Source of the DNA: Flectobacillus longus
GTDB lineage: Bacteria > Bacteroidota > Bacteroidia > Cytophagales > Spirosomataceae
Length of the DNA: 64,000 nucleotides
Direction of reading: 5' to 3'
NCBI RefSeq assembly: GCF_030056705.1
Contig: NZ_JASHIC010000007.1
Location: 162,183-226,182, forward strand
Below, piece after piece: positions 28,102-36,779 of this stretch. Numbering within the stretch: position 1 is the first letter of the stretch; each line of letters starts with the position of its first letter. The position numbers and the translations under genes were made by a program. The notes beneath the pieces were generated by a model. The model did not search any database. It saw nothing but the letters and a program-made list of their open reading frames with translations, and had not been told where the DNA came from.

Positions 28102-29478
28102 TTATTGGACTTTAAATTCCCAAATACCTGCAACTCCTTTCAAGAACTTAATTCTTAGATATTGAAATTTCTTGTTTAAAATATCTGTATGTGGAGATTT
28201 AATCTGAACATCATTGTGTCCACCACATTTTACCCAAGTTTTACCATCTTGCGAGCCTTCTAAGACATACGCATGACCAGCAGTTGGTTTAACAAAGTAT
28301 GTTTCTACTTTCTTAATGGTTTGAGATTTTGAAAGTTTTGCCGTAAAAGTGGCTAAAGAATCATTGGCATCAGCCATCCAACGAGTACCATTTGACCAAT
28401 CCGTTGCGTTGGCAGGATTGTAATATTCAGTGCGTTTGAGTGTTGCATCATAAATATGAGGCACTTTATATTCTGGCTTAGTAGAAGAAGCACTTGTTTC
28501 CTCAATTTTCAATCCTTTATCTTTAACATTCAAAGGATTTACACCTTTATTCGTCAATTTTACGGGTTTAATGGTACCATCTTCATTAAACTCCATTTTG
28601 TTAATCCAAACCTGACGATTGGTTCCTGAGCGACCAAATTCGAGATAAGTGAAGTAATAATCATCGCCAATATTAAAAACATTGCCATGACCAGGACCAT
28701 AAATTTTTTCGGTGGTATCGGTTTTAGCGATAATTTCTTCTTTAGGAAATTCGTAAGGCCCAAAGGGAGAAACTTTGCTATATTGATACGCATAGGCATA
28801 ATGCTCATGACCGCTCAAGGTGTACATATAGTAGTAAATACCTTTTCGTTTAAAAAAGATTGGCCCTTCAGAATAGCCATTTCTCTTAGTTTGAATCACC
28901 TGAATATCGCCATCCAATTCGGTCATGTTGGGTTTTAACTTAGCTGCACCACGTTGTGCCCAAAACAAATAAGGCGTTTTATCATCGTCAATAAAGATTT
29001 CGGCATCAATTCCTTTCGTTTTTTTAGGTCCGTCCATCAGCACAAGCGGAGCAGGAGCTTTACCTTTTTCAAAAGTATCTTCTCCGACTAATTTGAAAGG
29101 GCCTTTCGGAGACGATGCTTTTGCTACATAAATATGTGTATTGACCGTTGGGTAAAAGAAATAGTCTTTTCCTACTTTTTGGGCATAACTTGGAGCCCAA
29201 AAAAGTTGTTTGGCAGCCGATGGAAAGAATATTCCGTCAAAAGACCAATTCACCAAATCTTTAGATTGCCAAAGAACTGGAGGTCCCGAAGTCGCCAAAC
29301 CTTTATCATAGCCGTCAGTTGTCGCATAACAATAAAAAGTATCTCCAAATTTCACAATACTTGGGTCTGCAACTAAATCTGGAATAATCGGATTATAATT
29401 TCGAGCGGTTTGTGCGACAGTAGCTTCTGCTATTGACAAGCACAGACCAAGTCCTAGAAGAGATTTGAATAAGTTCAT
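28102..29478 (-). CDS. Secreted GH43-type glycoside hydrolase with C-terminal discoidin-like domain
   Basis: A 458-aa enzyme with signal peptide (LGLGLCLSIAEATVAQ). A five-bladed propeller carries the three GH43 acids: Asp in DLVADPSIV (near residue 37), Asp in IDAEIFIDDD (near 160) and Glu in GYSEGPIFF (near 205). The last 130 residues (KKVETYFVKPTAGHAYVLEG, SQDGKTWVKC) look like an F5/8 type C carbohydrate-binding module. It probably cleaves arabinose or xylose side chains from plant polymers. DUF2264 and GH88/105 genes lie upstream on the same strand. Confidence 0.9.
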   Translation of the reverse strand: MNLFKSLLGLGLCLSIAEATVAQTARNYNPIIPDLVADPSIVKFGDTFYCYATTDGYDKGLATSGPPVLWQSKDLVNWSFDGIFFPSAAKQLFWAPSYAQKVGKDYFFYPTVNTHIYVAKASSPKGPFKLVGEDTFEKGKAPAPLVLMDGPKKTKGIDAEIFIDDDKTPYLFWAQRGAAKLKPNMTELDGDIQVIQTKRNGYSEGPIFFKRKGIYYYMYTLSGHEHYAYAYQYSKVSPFGPYEFPKEEIIAKTDTTEKIYGPGHGNVFNIGDDYYFTYLEFGRSGTNRQVWINKMEFNEDGTIKPVKLTNKGVNPLNVKDKGLKIEETSASSTKPEYKVPHIYDATLKRTEYYNPANATDWSNGTRWMADANDSLATFTAKLSKSQTIKKVETYFVKPTAGHAYVLEGSQDGKTWVKCGGHNDVQIKSPHTDILNKKFQYLRIKFLKGVAGIWEFKVQ

Positions 29479-29578
29479 TATTTGTTTATTAAAGGGATGA
29501 AATAACTTTTAGAGATTGCTCACAATCAATAAGTGTCAATTGTACACAATTATACTCAAGGTATTATTCAAAAGGGTA

Positions 29579-29611
29579 TATAGGGTAAGTTTTCAATTCA
29601 TCTTACCCTAT
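29579..29611 (-). terminator. Terminator after the DUF2264 gene
   Basis: ATAGGGTAAG and CTTACCCTAT (29580-29589 and 29602-29611) are perfect 10-base complements with a 12-base loop, placed 20 bases downstream of the stop. Confidence 0.65.
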
Positions 29612-29630
29612 TTAAGCGATAAATCTTCTC

Positions 29631-30881
29631 TTAATCAATGGCATGGTCTGGTGGAACTGGCAATCCTTGCCAAATACGCTGTGATGTCCAAGGTTGTGGG
29701 CTTGAACTCCAAAACTCGTCCGTTTCTGGCAATCCTAATGGAAGCAGAATAAAAGAACATAAATATAAACTTCCTGTAGTAATATATGAATCTGCGATTT
29801 CGGGTTGAGCGCCATAAAATCCAATTTTTAACCAACCTTTTTCGTCAAAAGTTGATTTTGATTCTGTTGTTTTCTTTAAAATTGCCGTTAAAGCTTCACG
29901 AGTTTGCGCAACACTAATTTCCTTTGGAAGATTATGCACCAGAGCCATATCTGCCAAATGATGAAAAGCGCCTCCTCTATATACCAACGACCTGCCTATT
30001 GCAGGAAATGTACCATCGGGGTTCACTAATTTTTCCTGAATATGTGCGTAACGTTGTGCACGCTCCATAATTTTTTTCCCAGCCCAATTAAAAGAAGGAT
30101 TTTTTGCGCTCACCACTTGATAAATATTTACCAAAAAAGGCTGAATAACATAACTATTATAATAATCAAAATGGAATTTCTCTCCATCGCCATAAATACC
30201 ATCACCCAAATACCATTGTTCAAACTGACGGTAACAATACTCAACACGGAGTATATCCCATGAATAGCCATACTTGCAGAAAAAGGCTTCAATCATACCT
30301 GAAAATAATATCCAGTTACTAAAACCTGGTTTTATATCTCTCGTTTTCACAAAAGAGTTTACCACATTTTGCTTAGTTGTAGCATCTAAATGCTCCCAAA
30401 GCCAAGGAGAGCGCACAAAAGCCAATGCCAAAAATGCGGCATCGACCAAAGGCTGTCCAGCCCCCTCGAATTTCATATAATCTTTTGCTTGAGGATTTAC
30501 GGCATTAGCAACAGCTTTTACCGCCCATTGTCTGTATGTATCTCTTAGCGCAACTTCAGCAGGAGTACCACCTTCAGCATTGAGCCACGGAGCTATACCA
30601 CATAATAAACGACCAAAAGCTTCGAGATACGCCACTTGCGAACGACTTGCTTTGTTGTCAATATGAGCGGATAGTTCGACAGGCATTTTAATTTTGAGGC
30701 TATCATTTGCTAAACTTTGCAAGACAGGGCGAGATAGTTGGTCAAGATGCGCAAGCCATACCTCACGCGTAGTGAGCACAGGCGCTTCGATAGCCGTTTC
30801 TTTTTTCTTTTTAGTTTTCTGTGCTGTAGCCTGATAGCTTAAAGCACAAGCCATAAGAGAGGCAAGGATAAGTTTCTTCAT
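29631..30881 (-). CDS. DUF2264 domain-containing secreted protein
   Basis: A 416-aa protein with signal peptide (MKKLILASLMACALSYQATA) and a Lys-rich linker. The DUF2264 domain fills the rest: FGRLLCGIAPWLN, NWILFSGMIEAFFCKYGYSWD, GDGEKFHFDYYNSYVIQPF and GRSLVYRGGAFHHLADMAL. The family has an (alpha/alpha)6 toroid like polysaccharide lyases and unsaturated glucuronyl hydrolases. It is commonly found in pectin or ulvan utilisation loci. It lies between the GH43 and GH88/105 genes, which supports a role in plant cell wall glycan breakdown. The activity is not established. Confidence 0.88.
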   Translation of the reverse strand: MKKLILASLMACALSYQATAQKTKKKKETAIEAPVLTTREVWLAHLDQLSRPVLQSLANDSLKIKMPVELSAHIDNKASRSQVAYLEAFGRLLCGIAPWLNAEGGTPAEVALRDTYRQWAVKAVANAVNPQAKDYMKFEGAGQPLVDAAFLALAFVRSPWLWEHLDATTKQNVVNSFVKTRDIKPGFSNWILFSGMIEAFFCKYGYSWDILRVEYCYRQFEQWYLGDGIYGDGEKFHFDYYNSYVIQPFLVNIYQVVSAKNPSFNWAGKKIMERAQRYAHIQEKLVNPDGTFPAIGRSLVYRGGAFHHLADMALVHNLPKEISVAQTREALTAILKKTTESKSTFDEKGWLKIGFYGAQPEIADSYITTGSLYLCSFILLPLGLPETDEFWSSSPQPWTSQRIWQGLPVPPDHAID

Positions 30882-30974
30882 AGGTTTTAATAGTAAAAAC
30901 TCAACTTGATTTAATATTGCTAGATAAGCTTTATTAAACCAAATTGAGTAAAAAATTGAATACAGAATTTAAGC

Positions 30975-32192
30975 TTATTTTTTCAATTCTTGATAGCGCT
31001 TCATTGCTTCTAAGAAATAATAATCTGCATAGGTTAGTGGCACATCAACTTCAGTATTTTGTGGAATATGACCTACACAATGTTTGATTAAAAAGCCACC
31101 ATTTTTCCCATAAGTAGCTTTGTAAGGTGCGTTTGACAAGCTCCAAAGCATTTTTTCGGCAGAAGATACATAAGTTTTAGCCAAAGGAGCCTTTACATAT
31201 CCTTGCAACTCTAATAATGCTGATGCCACAACCGAAGCTGCTGAAGCATCACGCAAAGCTTCTGGTTGATTTGGCGCATTGAAATCCCAGAAAGGAATTT
31301 TATCTGCTGGAAGGTTTGGATTGTTTAGATAGAAATTAGCAATCTTATTCGCCTGCTCTAAGTAAATCGGATTTTTAGTCACACGATACATCACTGTATA
31401 TCCGTACAAACCCCAAGCCTGTCCACGTGCCCAAGCCGATTCATTGGCAAAACCTTGAGCTGTTTTCTTTTGTTTTACCTCACCAGTGTTAGCGTCATAA
31501 TTAATCACATGATATGAACTATAATCAGGACGAAAATGGTGTTTCATCGTTGTATTCGCATGGGTTACCGCAATCTTATAATAGCTAGAATCGCCCGTTA
31601 CCTCTGTTGCCCAAAACAACAATTCGAGGTTCATCATATTGTCGATAATCACCAAAAAATCATCAGGCTTTGAATCCCATGATTTAATACAGCCTACTTT
31701 TGGGTTAAAACGTGTTGCAAGAGACTTGGCAGAAGTCAGCAAAATTTCTTTATATGCTGGTTTTGGAGCAATACGATTAGCATTACCAAAACTACAAAAC
31801 ATCATAAAACCCAAATCATGGGTTGTGGTATTATACTTTTCCTTTTCTAGGTCTTTCAAAATACGTTCAGCTTCCTGATACGTAGCTTGGTCTTTGGTTT
31901 GTTCATAAATATAAAGCAAAGAGCCAGGGTAAAAGCCACTACACCACCAATCAGAATTACTAAACTCATAGCGGTCTGTGTTGGGAAAATACGTTTTAGG
32001 AAATTTACCAGCGTGAAGATGTTGAGCCAAAAACTGATACTGTTTTTGTGCATCGGAAAAATTTTGTTTGAATTGCTTCAACAAAAGAGGTCTTGAAATA
32101 GCTTGAGAGGCTTTTTGTGCCATACTCGTAAAACCTAACAAGCAGCAAAGGAATAAAAGAAGACTGTAGTTTTTAATAAATTGGGATTTCAT
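30975..32192 (-). CDS. GH88/GH105 unsaturated glucuronyl or rhamnogalacturonyl hydrolase
   Basis: A 405-aa secreted protein with signal peptide (LLFLCCLLGFTSMAQ). The (alpha/alpha)6 barrel has the family motif VIIDNMMNLELLFWA near residue 190 with the catalytic Asp, NESAWARGQAWGLYGYTVMYR near 270, and SAASVVASALLEL near 325. It removes the unsaturated uronate left by lyases from oligosaccharides. It is upstream of DUF2264 and GH43 genes on the same strand with a 93-base gap, so co-expression is likely. The length and motifs favour GH88 over GH105, but both remain possible. Confidence 0.9.
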   Translation of the reverse strand: MKSQFIKNYSLLLFLCCLLGFTSMAQKASQAISRPLLLKQFKQNFSDAQKQYQFLAQHLHAGKFPKTYFPNTDRYEFSNSDWWCSGFYPGSLLYIYEQTKDQATYQEAERILKDLEKEKYNTTTHDLGFMMFCSFGNANRIAPKPAYKEILLTSAKSLATRFNPKVGCIKSWDSKPDDFLVIIDNMMNLELLFWATEVTGDSSYYKIAVTHANTTMKHHFRPDYSSYHVINYDANTGEVKQKKTAQGFANESAWARGQAWGLYGYTVMYRVTKNPIYLEQANKIANFYLNNPNLPADKIPFWDFNAPNQPEALRDASAASVVASALLELQGYVKAPLAKTYVSSAEKMLWSLSNAPYKATYGKNGGFLIKHCVGHIPQNTEVDVPLTYADYYFLEAMKRYQELKK

Positions 32193-32373
32193 GACATAAA
32201 GTTTTAAAATGTTAGAGGCTTATGCCCGAAACAATAAAGCTCAGAATAGGTAATACTTTACTCAAAGCATGAAAAAGTTTTTCAAAACTACAGAATTAAA
32301 AAGAACGTCTATCCTTGGTTGGGGTTGGGGAGAGGTGCTGTATGTAAAAGATTCATTTTAAAAATGAAAGGAG

Positions 32374-32553
32374 TTATTTACAAATGCCACAAGTGCCTCC
32401 ATTTTTGGCGCAATGTTTACAGTATTTACAATTTTTACAGGCAGAACAATATTTAGACCCAGTACATTTTCGGGCAAGAACTGCTGCACTAGAATGAACA
32501 CATATTGCCAAGACAATTAATGTTAAGATTTGAAGCGAGTATCTTTTTATCAT
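32374..32553 (-). CDS. Small secreted Cys-rich peptide
   Basis: A 59-aa peptide whose first 24 residues (MIKRYSLQILTLIVLAICVH) form a signal or membrane anchor, followed by a short mature domain dense in Cys and Lys. Cysteines run as KCTGSKYCSACKNCKYCKHC and then TCGIC, giving eight Cys in about 30 residues, mostly with CxxC spacing. This could bind metal (zinc, iron, copper) or form disulfides in the periplasm. Similar unnamed peptides are known in Bacteroidota. No partner gene is obvious. It lies between the GH88/105 gene and the XRE/nuclease pair. Confidence 0.72.
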   Translation of the reverse strand: MIKRYSLQILTLIVLAICVHSSAAVLARKCTGSKYCSACKNCKYCKHCAKNGGTCGICK

Positions 32554-32656
32554 AACGTTGGTGTGAGTGTGACTTAAGTATGAGTTTTGAGTGTAATTTT
32601 ATGATTACCAGTATCTTATCTTTATTAATTTATTCAACTTAACTCTGCACGATTAC

Positions 32657-33127
32657 TTATAAGTTAATTTGATACTGTATTCTTTTATTTCGAATAATAA
32701 GTTCAAGTTCCTCAATAGTTAATAGCACATAAGAAGAGCCTTTTTCATGTAAACTCACAAAGCAAAATCTGAATTTTTCTCCCAATATTTCTCCAAAATT
32801 AAATTCGTTCTCTGTCGCGCCAAAAAAGAAACCTTTTGGATTATTGGGTAGGTACTTTTTAGTTGTCTTTAACTCAACCAGTATCATATCTTCCAAATAG
32901 GTCTCTATTTCATCTCCATTAATCTCCTTCCCAACTAAATTTGGGATATATATCATATCAAAGGATTGAAGAAAACGATGTTCAATCTGTAGCAAATCCA
33001 GAATTTTCTTTTTAGTTGACAAGTCTATTTTGAAGAAGCCTGTATGATTTTCTATTAGGTAATTTACTCCCTCTTTCTCTGTGACATTGTTGGATAATGT
33101 CAAAGTAAATGAATGCTTTCTTGACAT
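32657..33127 (-). CDS. PD-(D/E)XK nuclease-like protein (DUF3883-like)
   Basis: A 156-aa protein. Residues 75-115 read DEIETYLEDMILVELKTTKK followed by FFFGATENEFNFGE. The VELKTT (ExK) motif followed by a TENE-type segment and a beta-rich FRFCFVSLHE strand resembles DUF3883/restriction endonuclease-like folds. It starts at the last base of the XRE gene stop (TAATG overlap), so the two are translationally linked. Size and order recall small type II R-M systems where a control gene overlaps the endonuclease gene. No methyltransferase gene is visible nearby. DNA cleavage is inference. Confidence 0.6.
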   Translation of the reverse strand: MSRKHSFTLTLSNNVTEKEGVNYLIENHTGFFKIDLSTKKKILDLLQIEHRFLQSFDMIYIPNLVGKEINGDEIETYLEDMILVELKTTKKYLPNNPKGFFFGATENEFNFGEILGEKFRFCFVSLHEKGSSYVLLTIEELELIIRNKRIQYQINL

Positions 33128-33396
33128 TATTCTTTATTTTTAAATGTGTAGGTGTGATATGAATGTTCTGGATTTAAAGAAGAGAAGTTTAACAAATCGG
33201 AAACGGTCATTTCAAAATACTTAGCAAATACAGCAATATGAGTTAATGAGATATTCCTTTCTCCTCTCTCAATCATTCCTATATAGGTTCTATGAAAGCC
33301 TGTTTCAAAAGATAGTTTTTCTTGGCTAATACCTTTTCCAGTCCTCAACTGTTTTATTCTTAGTCCAAATTCATATATTATAGTTTCATTTGTCAT
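33127..33396 (-). CDS. XRE-family helix-turn-helix regulator, control-protein-like
   Basis: An 89-aa single-domain regulator with an HTH of five helices: LRTGKGISQEKLSFETGFHR, TYIGMIERGERNISL, THIAVFAKYFEMTVSDLL. It resembles C proteins of restriction-modification systems in size and motif (SQExL, RTYIxxIERGxRN). It overlaps the nuclease-like gene by one base. A near-perfect operator and promoter sit directly upstream. The predicted -7 box ends only four bases before the ATG, which suggests a leaderless mRNA. Autoregulation is likely but inferred. Confidence 0.85.
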   Translation of the reverse strand: MTNETIIYEFGLRIKQLRTGKGISQEKLSFETGFHRTYIGMIERGERNISLTHIAVFAKYFEMTVSDLLNFSSLNPEHSYHTYTFKNKE

Positions 33397-33400
33397 ATGA

Positions 33401-33452
33401 CGAAACTATACATATTGTATTCTTTGATCAACATACAATATGTATCAAAGAA
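33401..33452 (-). promoter_or_regulatory. Symmetrical operator and promoter of the XRE gene
   Basis: ATACATATTGTAT (33408-33420) and ATACAATATGTAT (33433-33445) are perfect 13-base complements with centres 25 bases apart. An interleaved TTCTTTGAT/ATCAAAGAA pair adds a second symmetry. On the minus strand TTG (33431-33429) and TAGTTTCG (33408-33401) are 20 bases apart, one mismatch from the Bacteroidota promoter consensus. Operator and promoter therefore overlap, as expected for self-control. Confidence 0.7.
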
Positions 33453-33472
33453 TAATTTAGAAGTAGCTGTTA

Positions 33473-33510
33473 ACAAAAAACGGGTATCGCACATAAAAGT
33501 GTGATACCCG
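33473..33510 (-). terminator. Terminator of tRNA-Ala
   Basis: CGGGTATCGCAC (33481-33492) and GTGTGATACCCG (33499-33510) pair along 12 bases with one mismatch, and a T-run follows on the minus strand. It lies four bases after the encoded CCA. Confidence 0.85.
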
Positions 33511-33513
33511 TTT

Positions 33514-33590
33514 TGGTGGAGAAGATGGGGCTCGAACCCACGACCTCTTGACTGCCAGTCAAGCACTCTAGCCAACTGAGCTACATCCCC
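33514..33590 (-). tRNA. tRNA-Ala (anticodon GGC)
   Basis: A full cloverleaf on the minus strand starting GGGGATG and ending CTTCTCC-A-CCA, with CCA encoded. The D-loop has AGTTGG. The anticodon arm CTTGA-CTGGCAG-TCAAG gives GGC, read at 33554-33556, decoding GCC and GCU alanine codons. The T-arm is GTGGG-TTCGAGC-CCCAT. One T:T mismatch occurs in the acceptor stem at the 6:67 position. Confidence 0.93.
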
Positions 33591-33651
33591 ATTGGAATTG
33601 ATACTGCAAAGTTATCATTTCAAAATAATTTTGCAAGTACCAATTCTATTT

Positions 33652-34182
33652 TTAAAAATTAAGTCTTGCTCCTATACCTGCTTGTGGGTGGAAATAAAAT
33701 ACTGAGGGTACTAACTCTACATACGCTCCAACTTCCATGAAGATAGAAAGTGGTGAGTCTGGAGAGAAATATTCTAATCCTGCCGATCCTACTCCTCCTA
33801 ATCCTGTAGCTGGAATTTCTTTTTTGTAGGCAATTCCATTGAAAGTATCGTCTACAAAATACTTTCTAGACGTAATTTGTCCTCCAAAACCATAGTAGTT
33901 TTTGAAACGACTACTTCCCATAGCATTATGCCACAAATACAAACCACTTACCGCAATACCTGAGCCATTAAAAGCACCATCTTTGTAGCTGTCTTTGACG
34001 CCCCAGATACCTCCATAAATTCCAAAATTAATTTCGATAGCATTTTTGTCATTTCTCAAGTAGTTGCGTAGACTTAGTCCTGATGGTTCTCCAATTTTAC
34101 CACCTATCGCCCAGTCCTTGTTTTGAGCAAACGCACCTACAGATGCTACCATGAGTAGAAGAAACAATACTGATTTTTTCAT
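33652..34182 (-). CDS. Small secreted outer-membrane beta-barrel-like protein
   Basis: A 176-aa protein with a clear signal peptide (LLLMVASVGAFAQ). The mature part alternates hydrophobic and polar residues and is Gly/aromatic rich (NFGIYGGIWGV, NYYGFGGQITSRKYF), ending in Phe (GIGARLNF), as in outer-membrane beta-barrels. No named family is recognised with certainty. It begins 20 bases after the hisC stop, so it may be read through from the his operon, although a functional link is not apparent. Confidence 0.75.
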   Translation of the reverse strand: MKKSVLFLLLMVASVGAFAQNKDWAIGGKIGEPSGLSLRNYLRNDKNAIEINFGIYGGIWGVKDSYKDGAFNGSGIAVSGLYLWHNAMGSSRFKNYYGFGGQITSRKYFVDDTFNGIAYKKEIPATGLGGVGSAGLEYFSPDSPLSIFMEVGAYVELVPSVFYFHPQAGIGARLNF

Positions 34183-34202
34183 AAAATTGTTATTTAATTG
34201 AT

Positions 34203-35258
34203 TTATGCCTCATAAGAACGAAGATAACCCATTAAAATGGAATTTTCGTCTTTTGTTCCGACGGAGATACGCAAACAGTTGTCACACAAAATCACCTTTG
34301 AACGGTCACGAACGATTGTTTTGTTCTCAATTAAGTAATCAAATACAGCTTTTGCTTCTTTGAAACGAACCAATAGGAAGTTCGCATCTGAAGGGTAGAT
34401 ATGTTCAACATTTGGCAATTCGCTTAACTCTTTTTCAAGTTGAGCTCTATTTTCGTTGAGTGTAGCTACCGATTTTTTTACAAAATCTGTATTGTCTATA
34501 TTCTCAATTAATAACTTTTGCGTCAAACCATTAATATTATAAGGGTATTTAATTTTGTTCAAAAGTGTAATTAATTCTTCTTGTGCAAAGGCCATTCCCA
34601 AGCGTAATGAAGCCAATCCCCAAGCTTTTGAAAAAGTCTGAAGTACCATCACGTTAGGGTATTCGTCTAAGCTTGGAATGAATGACGGCTCATCAGAAAA
34701 ATCATTATATGCTTCATCGATAATAACAATACCTTGTTGGAAGTTTTCGATGATTTGTAAAATTGCCTCACGATTAATCAAGTTACCTGTTGGGTTATTC
34801 GGAGAGCAAATAAATATCAATTTTGTTTTTGAATTTATTGCCTCCAAAATCGCATCAATGTTCAATTGATAATCAGGCTTAAGCGGGATTTTCTGAATTG
34901 CCACATTATTTACTGAAGCACTCACTTCGTACATTCCGTAAGTTGGTGGTAAGATAATAATATTATCAACTTTTGGTTCACAAGTCAATCGAATAATTAA
35001 ATCGATAGGTTCATCAGAACCATTTCCTAAGAAAATTTGTGTTGGACGGCAGCCTTTGATGGGAGCTAATTTTTCTTTAATCGCAAACTGATAAGGATCT
35101 GGATAACGGTTCCAGTTTTCGGGCGTTGCCGAACCAATTGGATTTTCGTTTGCATCTAAAAAAACACCTTCTTTACCTGTATATTCATCACGTGCAGAAG
35201 AGTATGGAGCAAGATTTAAGATGTGCGGACGCACGACTGAGTGTATGTCAAATTTCAT
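34203..35258 (-). CDS. hisC: Histidinol-phosphate aminotransferase
   Basis: PLP enzyme of histidine synthesis that converts imidazole-acetol phosphate to histidinol phosphate. It is 351 aa, the standard length. Motifs: FLDANENPIG near residue 30, LGNGSDEPIDL, CSPNNPTGN near 152, DEAYNDFSDEPS near 178, and the Lys in TFSKAWGLASLRLG near 210. It follows hisD on the same strand with a 154-base structured gap. The order hisG-hisD-hisC is typical of Bacteroidota; later his genes are not in the window. Confidence 0.95.
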   Translation of the reverse strand: MKFDIHSVVRPHILNLAPYSSARDEYTGKEGVFLDANENPIGSATPENWNRYPDPYQFAIKEKLAPIKGCRPTQIFLGNGSDEPIDLIIRLTCEPKVDNIIILPPTYGMYEVSASVNNVAIQKIPLKPDYQLNIDAILEAINSKTKLIFICSPNNPTGNLINREAILQIIENFQQGIVIIDEAYNDFSDEPSFIPSLDEYPNVMVLQTFSKAWGLASLRLGMAFAQEELITLLNKIKYPYNINGLTQKLLIENIDNTDFVKKSVATLNENRAQLEKELSELPNVEHIYPSDANFLLVRFKEAKAVFDYLIENKTIVRDRSKVILCDNCLRISVGTKDENSILMGYLRSYEA

Positions 35259-35341
35259 AAGTTTGTTTCTTGGATTTAGTGAAATAAGTAAATTTTAGTG
35301 ATTGCCTCAGCTTACGGACTGTTGGCAATACTGCCCCATTT

Positions 35342-35387
35342 AACAACAAAAGGTGACGCATCTCAACCGAATGAGGAGCTATCACCT
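35342..35387 (-). terminator. Intercistronic hairpin between hisD and hisC
   Basis: AGGTGA and TCACCT (35351-35356, 35382-35387) enclose a second small stem CTCA/TGAG. On the minus strand a T-rich tail (TTTTGTTGTT) follows, so it looks like a terminator or attenuator within an operon. A further GCTGAGGCA / TTGCC-GGCAA arrangement lies at about 35301-35330. Confidence 0.5.
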
Positions 35388-35412
35388 AGTTTGTTGGTTC
35401 TATGACAAAAAA

Positions 35413-36672
35413 TTATGCCAATCTTACACGAACCGCATTGGCATGGGCACGTAAAGATTCGGCTTCGGCCATTTCAATAATGGTATTACCCAAATGTTGA
35501 ATGCCTTCTTTCGTAATTTTCTGAATCGTTATTTTTTTGACGAAGCTGTCCAAACTTACCCCTGAATAGGCTTTAGCAAAACCATTGGTTGGTAAAGTAT
35601 GGTTGGTTCCTGAAGCATAATCTCCTGCTGATTCTGGTGTATAATTTCCTAAGAAAATAGAACCTGCGTTAAAGATTTGCTCGGATAATTCTTCTGCATT
35701 TTCGACAGACATAATCAAGTGCTCGGCAGCGTACTGGTTGAGCATATCAATCGCAACACCTTGATTTTCAACCAATACTGCTTGACTGTTTTCTAAAGCT
35801 TTAGCTGCAAACTCTGCACGAGGTAATACCGCCAATTGTTTTTCTAATTCTTGATTTACAGCCACTATTATTTTCTCTGAAGTGGACACCAACAAAACTT
35901 GTGAGTCGATACCATGCTCTGCTTGTGATAATAAATCTGCCGCTACAAAAGCTGGGTTAGCCGAATTGTCTGCCCAAACTGCTACTTCTGAGGGGCCAGC
36001 GGGCATATCGATGGCTACACCTTCTTTGTTTACAAGCATTTTGGCAGCGGTAACATATTGATTACCTGGTCCAAAAATTTTATAAACCTGAGGAATAGAT
36101 TCTGTTCCGTAAGCCATGGCAGCAACTGCTTGCGCGCCACCAACTCGGAAGATTTTAGAAATACCACAAAGTTTAGCTGCGTACAAAATCGCAGGGTGAT
36201 CAGAAGGCGTACATAATACAACTTCCTTGCAACCAGCTATTTGCGCAGGAACACCAAGCATCAACACCGTAGAAAATAATGGTGCTGTTCCTCCAGGGAT
36301 ATAGACCCCTACTTTTTCGATACCAACCGACTTGCGCCAACAAGTAACGCCAGTGGTAGTTTCGATTTTTTCAGGTGCTTGTTTTTGCGCTACGTGAAAT
36401 TTGTAAATATTTTGATACGCTGCATGAATGGCGGTTTTAAGCTCTTCGCTTAATAATCCTGCTGCCGCTTCTACCTTCGAAGCATCCATTTCAAGCGTTT
36501 CTAAAGTCACTTTATCAAATTGTAATGCCAATTCAAAAAGTGCCTTGTCACCTTCTGCCTTTACTTTTTCAAGGATTGGGATGACTCTTTGTTCAATCAC
36601 TGACATATCCTGTACTGGGCGAGTAAGAATCGCTTGGTAGTCGGATGGTGATGGATATTTTATAATTTTCAT
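35413..36672 (-). CDS. hisD: Histidinol dehydrogenase
   Basis: Zinc enzyme that oxidises L-histidinol to L-histidine in two NAD-dependent steps. Starting at MKIIKYPSPSD it has 419 aa, the family size; the frame extends 12 codons further upstream without family similarity. Motifs: VGVYIPGGTAPLFS near residue 113, GGAQAVAAMAYG, DMPAGPSEVAVWAD near 225, LLSQAEHGIDSQ (zinc-ligand Gln-His), and the late AGDYASGTNHTLPT near 350. It is transcribed between hisG and hisC. Confidence 0.95.
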   Translation of the reverse strand: MKIIKYPSPSDYQAILTRPVQDMSVIEQRVIPILEKVKAEGDKALFELALQFDKVTLETLEMDASKVEAAAGLLSEELKTAIHAAYQNIYKFHVAQKQAPEKIETTTGVTCWRKSVGIEKVGVYIPGGTAPLFSTVLMLGVPAQIAGCKEVVLCTPSDHPAILYAAKLCGISKIFRVGGAQAVAAMAYGTESIPQVYKIFGPGNQYVTAAKMLVNKEGVAIDMPAGPSEVAVWADNSANPAFVAADLLSQAEHGIDSQVLLVSTSEKIIVAVNQELEKQLAVLPRAEFAAKALENSQAVLVENQGVAIDMLNQYAAEHLIMSVENAEELSEQIFNAGSIFLGNYTPESAGDYASGTNHTLPTNGFAKAYSGVSLDSFVKKITIQKITKEGIQHLGNTIIEMAEAESLRAHANAVRVRLA

Positions 36673-36779
36673 GCAAAAGGAATACTTTTTGCATTCAGCC
36701 TTTGGCATTCGGCTTGGGAAATTTTGAACCCATTGAGATTATTTTCAAATCTCGAAATGTCATTTGCTGAAAGCAATTA

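Noticed and set aside
33473..33590. Genomic island attachment site at tRNA-Ala
   Set aside because: The XRE/nuclease pair lies just beyond the tRNA 3' end, but no integrase gene and no direct repeat of the tRNA 3' end were found in the window.
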